This document shows, one piece after another, positions 1-9,600 of a stretch of 64,000 bases of DNA. The notes under the pieces are model-generated. The model saw only the letters and a program-made list of their open reading frames with translations. It was not told where the DNA came from and made no database searches. How positions within the stretch are numbered: the stretch's first letter is position 1; each line of letters starts with the position of its first letter. The position numbers and the translations under genes are program-made. The stretch comes from an uncultured Prevotella sp. (lineage in GTDB: Bacteria > Bacteroidota > Bacteroidia > Bacteroidales > Bacteroidaceae): assembly GCA_945873145.1 (NCBI GenBank), contig CAMCBZ010000004.1, positions 44,799 through 108,798 on the forward strand, given 5' to 3'.

Positions 1-539
1 CCGCCAAGATGGGGCTCATCACTTCCGCCGTCAGCGTCAATGCCATCACGGGAAGCACGGGAGCCGGCGTGAAGCCCGGTGCCACCACCCATTTCTCGTG
101 GCGCAACAACAACCTGAGCATCTACAAGGCATTCACCCATCAGCATATCCCCGAGATTCGCCAAAGCGTCAGTCAGGTACAGGGACATCTCGAAGCCGAC
201 ATCGACTTCATTCCCTATCGTGGTGACTTTGCCCGTGGCATCTTTGCCACAGAGGTCATCCACACCGACAAGGATCCGGAGGCTATCGTCAAGGGATATA
301 AGGATTTCTACGAGGGTGAGCCCTTTACTCACTATGTCGACAAGCCGCTCGACCTGAAGCAGGTGGTCAACACCAACAAGGCACTCGTACACTGCGACAT
401 CATCGACGGCAAGCTTCTCGTCACTTCCTGCATCGACAACCTGCTCAAAGGGGCTGTCGGTCAGGCTGTGGAGAACATGAATCTGATGTTTGGCCTCGAC
501 GAGACCACCGGATTGAAACTCAAGCCGTCGGCATTCTAA
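1..539 (+). CDS. argC: N-acetyl-gamma-glutamyl-phosphate reductase, C-terminal part (cut by window edge)
   Basis: The reading frame is open from the first bases of the window (codons from position 3), so the gene starts upstream and only about the last 178 residues are visible. This enzyme makes N-acylglutamate semialdehyde from the acyl phosphate with NADPH in arginine synthesis. The visible part has the conserved HQHIPEI histidine segment and the C-terminal NLLKGAVGQAVENMN signature of ArgC; the catalytic cysteine lies outside the window. argD follows after 18 bp, which fits an operon. In Bacteroidetes the acyl group may be succinyl rather than acetyl (inference from the argF' gene downstream). 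Confidence 0.93.
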   Translation, partial: AKMGLITSAVSVNAITGSTGAGVKPGATTHFSWRNNNLSIYKAFTHQHIPEIRQSVSQVQGHLEADIDFIPYRGDFARGIFATEVIHTDKDPEAIVKGYKDFYEGEPFTHYVDKPLDLKQVVNTNKALVHCDIIDGKLLVTSCIDNLLKGAVGQAVENMNLMFGLDETTGLKLKPSAF

Positions 540-557
540 CTAAATAAAAGCAAAAGT

Positions 558-1700
558 ATGAAACTATTCGACGTTTATCCGTTATACGATGTCAACATTG
601 TCAAGGGCAAGGGCGTCCATGTGTGGGACGACAAAGGTCAGGAGTATCTCGACCTCTACGGCGGACATGCTGTCATCAGCATCGGCCACTGCCATCCCCA
701 CTATGTCGATATGCTCACCAAGCAACTCAATCAGCTTGGCTTCTACTCCAACAGTGTCATCAACATGCTCCAGCGCCAGCTCGCCGAGCGCCTGGGCAAG
801 GTCTGTGGCTACGACGACTATCAGCTCTTCCTGATCAACAGTGGTGCTGAGGCCAACGAGAATGCGCTGAAGCTCGCCAGCTTCCACAATGGCCGTACAC
901 GTGTGCTCTCTGCCGAGAAAGCCTTCCATGGACGTACCTCACTGGCCGTGGAGGTGACGGGTAATCCGAAGATAGTAGCACCCATCAACGACAATGGCCA
1001 TGTGACCTTCCTGCCCTATAACGACCTGGAGGCATGGGAGCGCGAGCTTGCCAAGGGCGATGTGTGTGCCTGCATTCTGGAGTGCATCCAAGGAGTGGGA
1101 GGCTGCAATGTCGCTACCAAGGAGTTTGCCCAAGGGCTCGCCAAAGCCTGCAAGAAATATGGCGCTGTGCTCATCTGCGACGAGATACAGTGTGGCTATG
1201 GCCGGTCGGGCAAGTTCTTCGCCCATCAGTGGCTCGACATACGTCCCGACCTCATCACTGTCGCCAAGGGCATCGGCAATGGTTTCCCTATGGCCGCTGT
1301 GCTCATCTCGCCTGAGTTCCAGCCTGTCTATGGACAGTTGGGTACTACATTTGGCGGCAACCACCTGGCCTGTACGGCAGCATTGGCCGTGCTCGACGTC
1401 TTCGAGCAGGAACATCTCGTGGACAATGCCCATGAGGTGGGCGAATATTTCATCGACGAGCTGAAGCAACTGCAAAAGACCGAGCCGCATATCAAGGAAG
1501 TGCGTGGACGCGGACTGATGATTGGACTCGTGCTCGACGTGCCGCAGAAAGAGGTCCGCAGCAAGCTCATCCATGAGCAACACGTCTTCACGGGAGCTGC
1601 CGGTACCGATGTGCTGCGCATCCTGCCGCCGTTGTGCCTGACCAAGGCCGATGCCGACGACTTCATCTATCGTCTCAAGCGCGTCTTCGCCAGCATGTAG
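558..1700 (+). CDS. argD: Acetyl/succinylornithine aminotransferase
   Basis: A class-III PLP aminotransferase of 380 residues that turns N-acylglutamate semialdehyde into N-acylornithine. Visible signatures are the phosphate-binding SGAEAN at 95-100, CDEIQ at 207-211 with the pyridine-binding Asp, and the PLP lysine K237 in VAKGIGNGFPMA. Length is normal for ArgD. It sits between argC and proC. Gene ends with TAG, which shows that TAG is an ordinary stop in this genome and matters for the glpK lesion at 27276. Confidence 0.95.
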   Translation: MKLFDVYPLYDVNIVKGKGVHVWDDKGQEYLDLYGGHAVISIGHCHPHYVDMLTKQLNQLGFYSNSVINMLQRQLAERLGKVCGYDDYQLFLINSGAEANENALKLASFHNGRTRVLSAEKAFHGRTSLAVEVTGNPKIVAPINDNGHVTFLPYNDLEAWERELAKGDVCACILECIQGVGGCNVATKEFAQGLAKACKKYGAVLICDEIQCGYGRSGKFFAHQWLDIRPDLITVAKGIGNGFPMAAVLISPEFQPVYGQLGTTFGGNHLACTAALAVLDVFEQEHLVDNAHEVGEYFIDELKQLQKTEPHIKEVRGRGLMIGLVLDVPQKEVRSKLIHEQHVFTGAAGTDVLRILPPLCLTKADADDFIYRLKRVFASM

Positions 1701-1748
1701 GAAATCATTCAGATAGTACTATATATAATAAGGTATACCATTCATATT

Positions 1749-2531
1749 ATGAAAATCGCAGTAATTGGAGCCGGTGAGATGGGCGGAGCCTTTGCCACCG
1801 GCTTGTTAAAGACCGACTTGTTCAAGCCCGAGGACATCACAGTGGCCAATCCTCATGAAGGCAAGCTCAAACCGTTTGCCGAGCAGGGCACCAGTGTGAC
1901 CACCGACAACAAAGTGGCTGCCGCCGTGGCTGACATCGTCGTGCTCGCCGTGAAACCTAAGGTGGTGAAAGGCGTCATCGACGAGATCAAAGAGGAACTC
2001 GACTACAGCAAACAGACCATCGTGAACATGGCTGCAAGCATCAAGCTCGATCAGCTTGAGGCATGGCTTATCAGCGGTGGCGACGTGCCGGCTATCTGTC
2101 AGGCCATTCCCAACATTGGCATCGCTCACCGGCAGTCGATGACTTTCCTCTCGCCCAACGACAAGGCTGCCGCAAACCCGAAGCCGGTTCTCGACATCTT
2201 CAACGCCTTGGGCAAGACCATGGTCGTTGAAGAGGATCTCTTGGGGGCAGGCACGGCAATGGCCGGCTGCGGTATTGCTTATGTGCTGCGCTTCATCCGT
2301 GCGGCTTCCGAGGCAGGCGTGGAGCTGGGCTTCAAGGCTGATGATGCCAAGAACATCGTGCTTCAGACCATCAAAGGCGCTGGCTCGCTGCTCGCCGACG
2401 GCAGTCATCCCGAGGCTGAGATCGACAAGGTGACCACACCCGGCGGTATGACTATCAAAGGACTGAACACGCTGGAGGCCAATGGATTCACCAATGCTGT
2501 GATTGAAGGCTTCAAAGGCAGTTTGAAATAA
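1749..2531 (+). CDS. proC: Pyrroline-5-carboxylate reductase
   Basis: A 260-residue enzyme catalysing the last step of proline synthesis. It has an N-terminal Rossmann motif GAGEMG (7-12) and the family signature near the C-terminus (VTTPGGMTIKGLNTLE, about 228-243). It is followed after 5 bp by proB, so the three proline genes proC-proB-proA are contiguous and embedded in the arginine genes, consistent with shared control of glutamate-derived pathways. The 48-bp spacer before it contains an alternating TATATAATAAGG tract that recurs elsewhere in the window. Confidence 0.95.
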   Translation: MKIAVIGAGEMGGAFATGLLKTDLFKPEDITVANPHEGKLKPFAEQGTSVTTDNKVAAAVADIVVLAVKPKVVKGVIDEIKEELDYSKQTIVNMAASIKLDQLEAWLISGGDVPAICQAIPNIGIAHRQSMTFLSPNDKAAANPKPVLDIFNALGKTMVVEEDLLGAGTAMAGCGIAYVLRFIRAASEAGVELGFKADDAKNIVLQTIKGAGSLLADGSHPEAEIDKVTTPGGMTIKGLNTLEANGFTNAVIEGFKGSLK

Positions 2532-2536
2532 GACCA

Positions 2537-3607
2537 ATGAAAAGAATAGTTGTGAAAGTGGGCAGCAACGTGCTCACACGCGATGACGGTAAACTCGACG
2601 TGACGAGGATGTCGGCCATCGTCGACCAGATCGTATGGCTGCGGCGCCACGACTACGAGGTCATCCTCGTGTCGTCGGGTGCCATGGCGTGCGGTCGCAA
2701 CGAGATCGATGTGGAGCACCGGCTCGACAGCGTGGAGCAACGACAGCTCTTCTCTGCGCTCGGACAAGTGAAACTCGTGGGACTCTACTACGATCTCTTC
2801 CGGGAGTACGGCTGCCATGTGGGTCAGGTGCTCACGATGAAGGAGAGCTTCTCCACACGCGGGCAGTATCTCAACCAGCGGGCTTGTATGCAGGTGATGC
2901 TCGAAAACGGTGTCATTCCCATTGTCAACGAGAACGACACGGTGAGCGTCACCGAGTTGATGTTCACCGACAATGATGAACTCTCGGGACTTATCGCTTC
3001 CATGATGGACTGCGACATGCTCGTCATCCTCAGCAATGTCGACGGCATCTACAACGGCGACCCGAAGGAACCCGGTACGCGCGTTATCCCGATGGTCAAC
3101 TACGACCGCGATTTAGGCGAGTACATCATCAACCAGAAGAGTGGCTTCGGCCGTGGTGGTATGGTCACCAAAGCACATATCGCCGGCAAGGTAGCCGACG
3201 AGGGCATCAAGGTGATCATCGCCAATGGCAAGACCGACAACATCCTTGTAGAACTGGCACAGCACCCGCAGCAGACTATGCACACGGAGTTCAGGCCCAA
3301 TCCCAATCCTACGTCGACAGTGAAAAAGTGGATAGCCCACAGCGAGAGCTTTGCCAAAGGTGTCGTCTACGTCAACGCCAAGGCTGCCGAAGCGCTGCGC
3401 GGCAAGCAGGCCGTGAGTCTGTTACTCGTCGGTGTGACGAAGATTGAGGGTGACTTCGAGGAAGGCGATATCGTGAGCATCGTCGATGAACAGAAGAAAC
3501 TCGTCGCCGTGGGACGCAGTGCCTACAATGCTGATGAGGCCCGCGCCAACATCGGCAAGCACGATGTCCGACCTATTGTGCACTACGACTATATGTATAT
3601 GGAGTGA
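2537..3607 (+). CDS. proB: Glutamate 5-kinase
   Basis: A 356-residue ATP-dependent glutamate kinase, first step of proline synthesis. The amino acid kinase domain starts with VVKVGSNVLT and includes SSGAMACGRNEI, IPIVNENDTVSV and the nucleotide-binding FGRGGMVTK. The last ~85 residues form a PUA domain (GVTKIEGDFEEGDIVSI). That is the full two-domain architecture of bacterial ProB. Only 5 bp separate it from proC, so translation is probably coupled. Confidence 0.95.
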   Translation: MKRIVVKVGSNVLTRDDGKLDVTRMSAIVDQIVWLRRHDYEVILVSSGAMACGRNEIDVEHRLDSVEQRQLFSALGQVKLVGLYYDLFREYGCHVGQVLTMKESFSTRGQYLNQRACMQVMLENGVIPIVNENDTVSVTELMFTDNDELSGLIASMMDCDMLVILSNVDGIYNGDPKEPGTRVIPMVNYDRDLGEYIINQKSGFGRGGMVTKAHIAGKVADEGIKVIIANGKTDNILVELAQHPQQTMHTEFRPNPNPTSTVKKWIAHSESFAKGVVYVNAKAAEALRGKQAVSLLLVGVTKIEGDFEEGDIVSIVDEQKKLVAVGRSAYNADEARANIGKHDVRPIVHYDYMYME

Positions 3608-3659
3608 AGCCATATGTAGGTATAGACTGTAAACACCTATATATAAGGAGTAAAACACT

Positions 3660-4907
3660 ATGTTAGAAGATATATTCCGCCGGGTCAAACGGGCCAGTAA
3701 GTCGCTTGCCAACATGGACGATGCCTTGCGCAACCGTCTGCTGTGCCTCGTGGCCGATGCCATAGAGAAGGAAACAGAGACTTTGCTGGCTGCCAACCGT
3801 GAGGATCTGGCGCTTATGGACAAGAGCGATCCTATGTATGACCGGTTGCAGCTGACACCCGCCCGGCTCAAGGAGATTGCCGACAACATGCGCCATGTGG
3901 CCACGTTGCCTTCGCCTTTGGGCAAAGTGCTCAAGCACAAGACGCTGCCCAATGGGCTGGAACTGCGCCGCATGAGTGTTCCCTTTGGTGTCATCGGTGT
4001 GGTTTATGAGGCACGTCCCAACGTCACCTTCGATGTCTTTGCCCTTTGTCTGAAGAGTGGCAATGCCAGCATCCTGAAGTGTGGCAAGGATGCCATCCGT
4101 TCGTGCCAAGCTGGTGTGGATCTCATCCACCGCGTGCTGGAGTCGGCGCATGTCAATCCCGACATCGTCGCGCTGTTGCCAGCCACGCATGAGGCCACGG
4201 GAGAATTGCTCCAGGCTGTGGGCTACGTCGACCTCTGTATTCCACGTGGTGGCAAGAAACTCATCACTTTCGTACGCGATACCGCCAAGGTGCCGGTCAT
4301 CGAAACAGGCGCCGGCGTGGTGCACTGCTACTTCGACAAGCGGGGCGATGTGGCCATGGGACAGCGCATCATTGACAATGCCAAGACGCGGCGCTGCTCG
4401 GTGTGCAATGCCCTCGACTGTCTCATCATTCATTCTGCCCGTCTCGGCGACTTGCCGCAGTTGGTTCAGCCGTTGGCCGACAAGAGTGTCAAGCTCCATG
4501 CCGACAAGCGCGCCTATGCGGCCCTGCAAGGCAACTATCCTTCAGACTTGCTCGTGCCGGTTGCTGACGATGATGAGTGGAACACAGAGTGGCTGAGCAT
4601 GCAGATGGGCGTGAAGACCGTCGACTCCATTGACGAGGCACTTGAGCATATCGACACCTACGGCAGTGGACACAGCGAGAGCATCGTCACCGACAACCAG
4701 GCTGCCGCCCTGCATTTCCAGCAGGCCGTCGATGCCGCCTGCGTCTATGTCAATGCGCCCACGAGTTTCACCGATGGCGCACAGTTTGGCCTTGGTGCAG
4801 AGATTGGTATCAGCACGCAGAAGTTGGGTGCCCGCGGTCCTATGGCATTAGAAGAGATGACCACCTACAAGTGGCTCATCAACGGCAATGGTCAGGTGCG
4901 TCCCTAA
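3660..4907 (+). CDS. proA: Glutamate-5-semialdehyde dehydrogenase (gamma-glutamyl phosphate reductase)
   Basis: A 415-residue aldehyde-dehydrogenase-family enzyme that reduces the product of ProB. Visible markers are the conserved YEARPNVTFD region, the cofactor segment IPRGGKKLI and the catalytic cysteine in RRCSVCNALD (about residue 249); the C-terminus ends EMTTYKWLINGNGQVR as expected. It is separated from proB by 52 bp containing a CC-(TA)n-GG tract (3636-3648). Length is normal. Confidence 0.95.
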   Translation: MLEDIFRRVKRASKSLANMDDALRNRLLCLVADAIEKETETLLAANREDLALMDKSDPMYDRLQLTPARLKEIADNMRHVATLPSPLGKVLKHKTLPNGLELRRMSVPFGVIGVVYEARPNVTFDVFALCLKSGNASILKCGKDAIRSCQAGVDLIHRVLESAHVNPDIVALLPATHEATGELLQAVGYVDLCIPRGGKKLITFVRDTAKVPVIETGAGVVHCYFDKRGDVAMGQRIIDNAKTRRCSVCNALDCLIIHSARLGDLPQLVQPLADKSVKLHADKRAYAALQGNYPSDLLVPVADDDEWNTEWLSMQMGVKTVDSIDEALEHIDTYGSGHSESIVTDNQAAALHFQQAVDAACVYVNAPTSFTDGAQFGLGAEIGISTQKLGARGPMALEEMTTYKWLINGNGQVRP

Positions 4908-4940
4908 AGCTTGTCGCAAGCCTCGGACTCTTCCCACCCC

Positions 4941-5032
4941 TTCCGTTTGCCGCATCTTCCGCCCTTCCGCTTGTTGCGTCTCCCCCTTCCGCTTGCCGTT
5001 TCTTCCGCCCTTCCGCTTGTTGCGTCTCCCGC
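4941..5032. repeat. 46-bp tandem duplication in the proA-argF' spacer
   Basis: In the 232-bp spacer between proA and argF', positions 4941-4986 and 4987-5032 are two copies of one 46-bp unit differing at a few bases; 30 bp are identical (4955-4984 and 5001-5030). The whole spacer is pyrimidine-rich on the + strand (CTTCCGC/TTCC repeats). Small frames cross it in all three + phases, but the repeated low-complexity composition argues against coding. No rho-independent terminator is visible here. Confidence 0.8.
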
Positions 5033-5104
5033 CTTCCCTCGCTCTCCCCGCTCTCCGCCCCTTCTTATATACTTATATAATAGATCACGTAAGTCGTTCG
5101 GTTT

Positions 5105-5123
5105 GCAGCGGCTGTGCCGCTGC
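5105..5123 (+). promoter_or_regulatory. GC-rich hairpin just upstream of argF'
   Basis: GCAGCGG (5105-5111) and CCGCTGC (5117-5123) pair perfectly around a 5-base loop, 16 bases before the argF' start codon. There is no T-run after it, so it is not a simple terminator. If transcribed it could affect argF' translation or mRNA processing (inference). Confidence 0.4.
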
Positions 5124-5139
5124 CACTAATCCCTAATTT

Positions 5140-6135
5140 ATGAAAACATTCTTCAACGTACAAGACCTCGGCCCCTTACAGGCCGCTCTGAAAGAGCCCG
5201 AAGAGGTGAAAGCCAACCGCTTCGCTTATCAGCAGTTGGGCAAGAACAAGACCCTGCTGATGATTTTCTTTAATAACTCATTGCGCACGCGCCTCTCCAC
5301 CCAGAAGGCTGCCATGAACCTCGGCATGAATGTCATTGTCCTCGACGTCAATGCCGGCGCATGGAAACTCGAGACCGAGCGCGGCGTCATCATGGACGGC
5401 GACAAGAGCGAGCATCTCTTGGAGGCCATCCCGGTGATGGGCTGCTACTGCGACATCATCGCTGTGCGCTCCTTCGCCGGACTCAGTGACCGCGACTACG
5501 ACTACGCCGAGACCATTGTCGGCCAGTTCGTGAAGTATTCCGGGCGCCCTGTAGTAGCCATGGAGACCGCCACTGTGCATCCGCTTCAAGCCTTTGCCGA
5601 CCTGATCACCATCCATGAGAAGTGGACAGAGCTCAACGCCAACCCTGCCACAAAGCCTGCACACAAGCGTCCGAAGGTCGTGCTCACATGGGCACCGCAC
5701 TGCCGCGCTCTGCCCCAGGCAGTTCCTAACTCATTTGCACAATGGATGAATGCTGCTGACGTAGACTTTGTTGTCACCCAGCCCGAAGGTTATGAGCTCG
5801 ATCCAAAGTTCGTCGGTGACGCACAGATAGAGTACGATCAGCGCAAAGCCTTGGACGGTGCGGACTTTGTATATGCCAAGAACTGGAGCTGCCCGGGCGT
5901 AAAGAACAAAGACGATTACGGCAAGATACTGTCAAAAGACGCCAGTTGGACCATCGACACCGAGCACATGAGCTGGACCAACGACGGTTACTTCATGCAC
6001 TGTCTGCCCGTACGCCGTGGGCTCATCGTCACCGACGACGTCATCGAGAGTCCTCACAGTCTCGTCATCCCAGAGGCTGCCAACCGTGAGATCTCCGCAG
6101 AGGTGGTGCTCAAACGTGTATTGGAAACACTCTAA
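5140..6135 (+). CDS. argF': N-succinyl/N-acetylornithine carbamoyltransferase
   Basis: A 331-residue transcarbamylase of the ArgF' type, which carbamoylates N-acylated ornithine rather than ornithine. The carbamoyl-phosphate segment is FFNNSLRTR (44-52), with ATVHPLQAFADL and the C-terminal HCLPVRRG. By my recollection of published work, residue 90 in the Bacteroides fragilis enzyme (Pro) versus Glu in the Xanthomonas enzyme sets succinyl versus acetyl preference. Here the aligned position, in DGDKSEHL, is Ser90. Small residues there were reported to favour succinylornithine, so I infer succinylornithine specificity. It closes the arginine/proline block. Confidence 0.9.
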   Translation: MKTFFNVQDLGPLQAALKEPEEVKANRFAYQQLGKNKTLLMIFFNNSLRTRLSTQKAAMNLGMNVIVLDVNAGAWKLETERGVIMDGDKSEHLLEAIPVMGCYCDIIAVRSFAGLSDRDYDYAETIVGQFVKYSGRPVVAMETATVHPLQAFADLITIHEKWTELNANPATKPAHKRPKVVLTWAPHCRALPQAVPNSFAQWMNAADVDFVVTQPEGYELDPKFVGDAQIEYDQRKALDGADFVYAKNWSCPGVKNKDDYGKILSKDASWTIDTEHMSWTNDGYFMHCLPVRRGLIVTDDVIESPHSLVIPEAANREISAEVVLKRVLETL

Positions 6136-6151
6136 TAATACTATTATATAT

Positions 6152-6185
6152 AAGGAGAGTACACATCGTTGTACTCTCCTTTTTT
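6152..6185 (+). terminator. Rho-independent terminator after argF'
   Basis: A 12-bp perfect stem, AAGGAGAGTACA (6152-6163) with TGTACTCTCCTT (6170-6181), loop of 6 bases, running into TTTTT. It lies 16 bp after the argF' stop. Confidence 0.9.
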
Positions 6186-6364
6186 GCTATCTGTCTACAG
6201 AACGCTATGAAACAAGGATTCTATCTTGCTGAACTGTACAACATAGTATCAATGTTGGACAATAAAATACAATAGGTCTATCTTGACTTTTACAACTTAT
6301 TCACTTTGATAAAAAAGTATCAATAATAGCAAAGATAATATTACGTATTTACATGAGAAAGCCG

Positions 6365-6372
6365 TATCTTTG
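6365..6372 (+). promoter_or_regulatory. Bacteroidetes -7 box upstream of the first SusC gene
   Basis: TATCTTTG matches the TAnnTTTG consensus. It would give a leader of about 240 bases before the SusC start at 6618, long enough for post-transcriptional control. No clear -33 element is seen. The rest of 6186-6617 is AT-rich with no convincing gene. Confidence 0.55.
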
Positions 6373-6617
6373 CGATTGAAAACCGACGAGAGAACCTAAG
6401 GAACACTATAAAACCAACCTGATTGTGTTACCTTTGGTGTCAACTATAACAACAATCGAAGTCAAAATAATTAAGAACCAATTATCCATTATGCAAGAAT
6501 CACCATGAAAAGAAAGCCTCCTGTTGCAAAACAACAGGACCAAAAAGCGCTCATAGTCAATACTATCGCGCCCAAGAACCCCAATCATCATTAAAGAAAA
6601 ACCTAGAACGAAGTAGT

Positions 6618-9600
6618 ATGAATTTTAATCTTAACAAAACCATGCTGTTGATGGGTGCCTGCACGGCTTTGGGACTTGCCTATAGTCCCTGTGTACATGC
6701 AGCCTCACCAAGCCTAATGGCGCAAGCTGTGCAGCAGGCAAAGAAAGTCACCGGACATGTCGTTGACGTAGATGGCCCTGTCATCGGTGCCAGTGTTGTG
6801 GAGAAGGGTAACCCTAAGAATGGCACTGTAACGGATCTCGATGGTAACTTCACCTTGAATGTCAAGCCGGGAGCTACCCTCGTCGTCTCCTACATTGGCT
6901 ACAAGACTCAGGAGGTCGCTGTCGGAAATAAGTCCGACTTCGCCATCACGCTGAAGGTCGACGACAAGATCCTTGACGATGTGGTCGTCGTCGGTTATGG
7001 TGTGCAGAAAAAGAAACTCGTCACCGGTGCCACCGTGGAGGTCAAGGGCGACGATATCCAAAAGATGAACACCACACAGGTTCTCGGTGCCTTGCAGAGC
7101 AAGACGCCGGGCGTGAACATTCAGGCCAACTCTGGTCAGCCGGGCGACGGCTTCAAGATTTCTATCCGTGGTGCCGGTACCAATGGCAGCACGACACCTC
7201 TTTATATTATAGATGGTGTGGCCGGTGACATCAACAACCTCAACCCGGCCGACATCGACCGCATCGACGTGCTCAAGGATGCCGCTTCCTGCGCCATCTA
7301 CGGTTCCGCTGCTGCCAATGGTGTGGTGCTCGTCACTACGAAACAAGGTAAGCAGGGCAGGATTCAGGTGAACTACGACGGCAACATCGGTTGGCAGAAT
7401 GTCTACCGCCTGCCACAGATGCTCACGGCCAAGCAGTATATGGAAGTGCAGGACCTCGTGCGCTTCAACTCCAACGACACACCGAGAGACTGGTCGAAAT
7501 ATATCGATGCTGACTTGCTGAAAGCCTATGAGGACGGCAGCAACCCGGGAACGAACTGGATCGATGCCATTCGCAACAAGAATGCCGTGACCACCAGCCA
7601 CTCTCTCAACATCACCGGTGGTTCCGACCGCTCTAAGTTCTCCATCGGTACTGGTTATCAGTATCAGGATGGTGTTTTTGGCGGTGTGGTGAAGTCTGAC
7701 TTCCGTCGTTTCACTTTCCGTGTGAACTCCGACCATGTCATCTATCGCACCGACCAGGGGCTTGACGTGGTGAAGATTGGTGAAAACATCTATTATGGTC
7801 ATAAGCAGAGTCAGGGTATTCAGATTGGCAATCAATACTCCAATGCTCTCTCCACCATGATGCGTGCTAACCCTTGCGTGCCCATCTACGACAAGGACGG
7901 CAACTACTTCGACTGGAATGACATCAAGGCTTCTGGTACAGAAGGCTGGCAGAACTACAACTCTTACACCCTCAACCCCATCTATCAGCTGGTCAACAGC
8001 CAGAGCGGCAACAACAAGAGCATCAGCAAGAACCTTAATGCCAACGCCTACATTGAGATTCAGCCCATCAAGAATCTTGTCTACCGCGGACAGATTAACT
8101 ACAACACCAGCACCTGGACCTGGCGTTGCTTCCTGCCTGTCTATGATGCCAACGAGACCAACAAGGACGGCTTCCGCACCAAGGACGAGGCGACCAACCA
8201 GATTGGCACAGGATGGGGATGGAGCACAACGAACACACTGAACTATAAGTTTAATGTGGCCAAAGACCATCACTTCGATGTGCTCGCTGGTACTGAATAC
8301 GGTGAGAGCCGGCCGGACTTCGGATTCTCGCTCAATGCTACTTCTTATAACTCTGTCTTCGGCGACCTCTATCATGCCTACATGAACTACATGAAGGACA
8401 ACAAGAGTGCTGCCGTAAGCGGCACACCGTATGGCGATTCCCGCAGCATGTCGTACTTCGGCCGTCTGAACTACGACTATATGGAGAAGTACATGTTCAC
8501 AGCCATCATCCGCGCCGACGGCAACTCCAAGTTTGCTCCCGGCAAGCGTTGGGGCTACTTCCCCTCGTTCAGTGCCGGCTGGGTCATTTCCTCAGAGAGC
8601 TTCATGCAGCCCACAGCCTCCTGGCTCGACTACCTGAAGCTGCGTGCAGGCTGGGGACAGAACGGTAATGCCGCCACGGTGGATAACTTCCAATGGCAGG
8701 CCGCCTTCCAATACGGCGACTATGGCAATTACTCCTTCGGCAACAAAAAGGATACCTACACGGCCGGTGCCTATCCATCGCGTTTGCGCAATCCAGACCT
8801 GACTTGGGAGACCTCCGAGCAGACCAACATCGGTTTCGATGCCCGCTTCCTCAATAGCCGCCTGGGATTGACCTTCGATTGGTACAACAAGAAGACCAAA
8901 GACCTGCTCGTCGACGTGCCCGTCGACCCGACAACGGGCTTCGCTACAATGAAGAAGAACGCCGGTACCGTGGAGAACAAGGGTATCGAGATTGCGCTCG
9001 ACTGGCGTGACAAGATTGGGCGCGACTTCCAGTACAACGTCGGATGGAACATGGCCTACAACCACAATGAGGTGACAAAGGTCAACTCCAACCAGAAATA
9101 CAACAATGGCGGTAAGGATCTGCTCGCACAGGGCACAGGCTTTATGGCCCGTTTCGAGGAGGGACACCCCATCGGTTACTTCTGGGGCTACAAGACCGCA
9201 GGCGTCATTCAGAACCAGGAAGACCTGCAGAGCTATGTCAATACGCTGAAAGACCATGATGCCGCCAACTCCAAGCAAGGTGCATCGCTCAAGCCCGGCG
9301 ACCTGAAGTTCGTCGATGTCAATGGCGACGGTGTCATCAACGATGATGATAAGACCGATTTGGGTAATCCGCTGCCCGACGTGACGATGGGCATTAACCT
9401 CGGAGCATCCTGGAAGGGATTCGACATCTCTATCACGGGTTACGCTGCTCTTGGCCAGCAGGTGGCACGCTCTTATCGTAAGTTCACCGACGGTGAGCAG
9501 GAGAACTACACCACAGAGGTGTACAGCTATTGGAATGGTGAAGGCACATCGAACAAGTATCCGCTTTTGGCGAGAATGAACGAGGGTGCCAACTGGCAGA

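Noticed and set aside
4871..5136. Small Pro/Ser/Leu-rich frames in the proA-argF' spacer
   Set aside because: All three + phases are open because of the CTTCCGC repeats; no start signal or homology.
6714..8375. 553-codon open frame on the minus strand across susC
   Set aside because: It is antisense to a clearly real SusC gene, has no recognisable domain and follows from the codon bias of the + strand gene.
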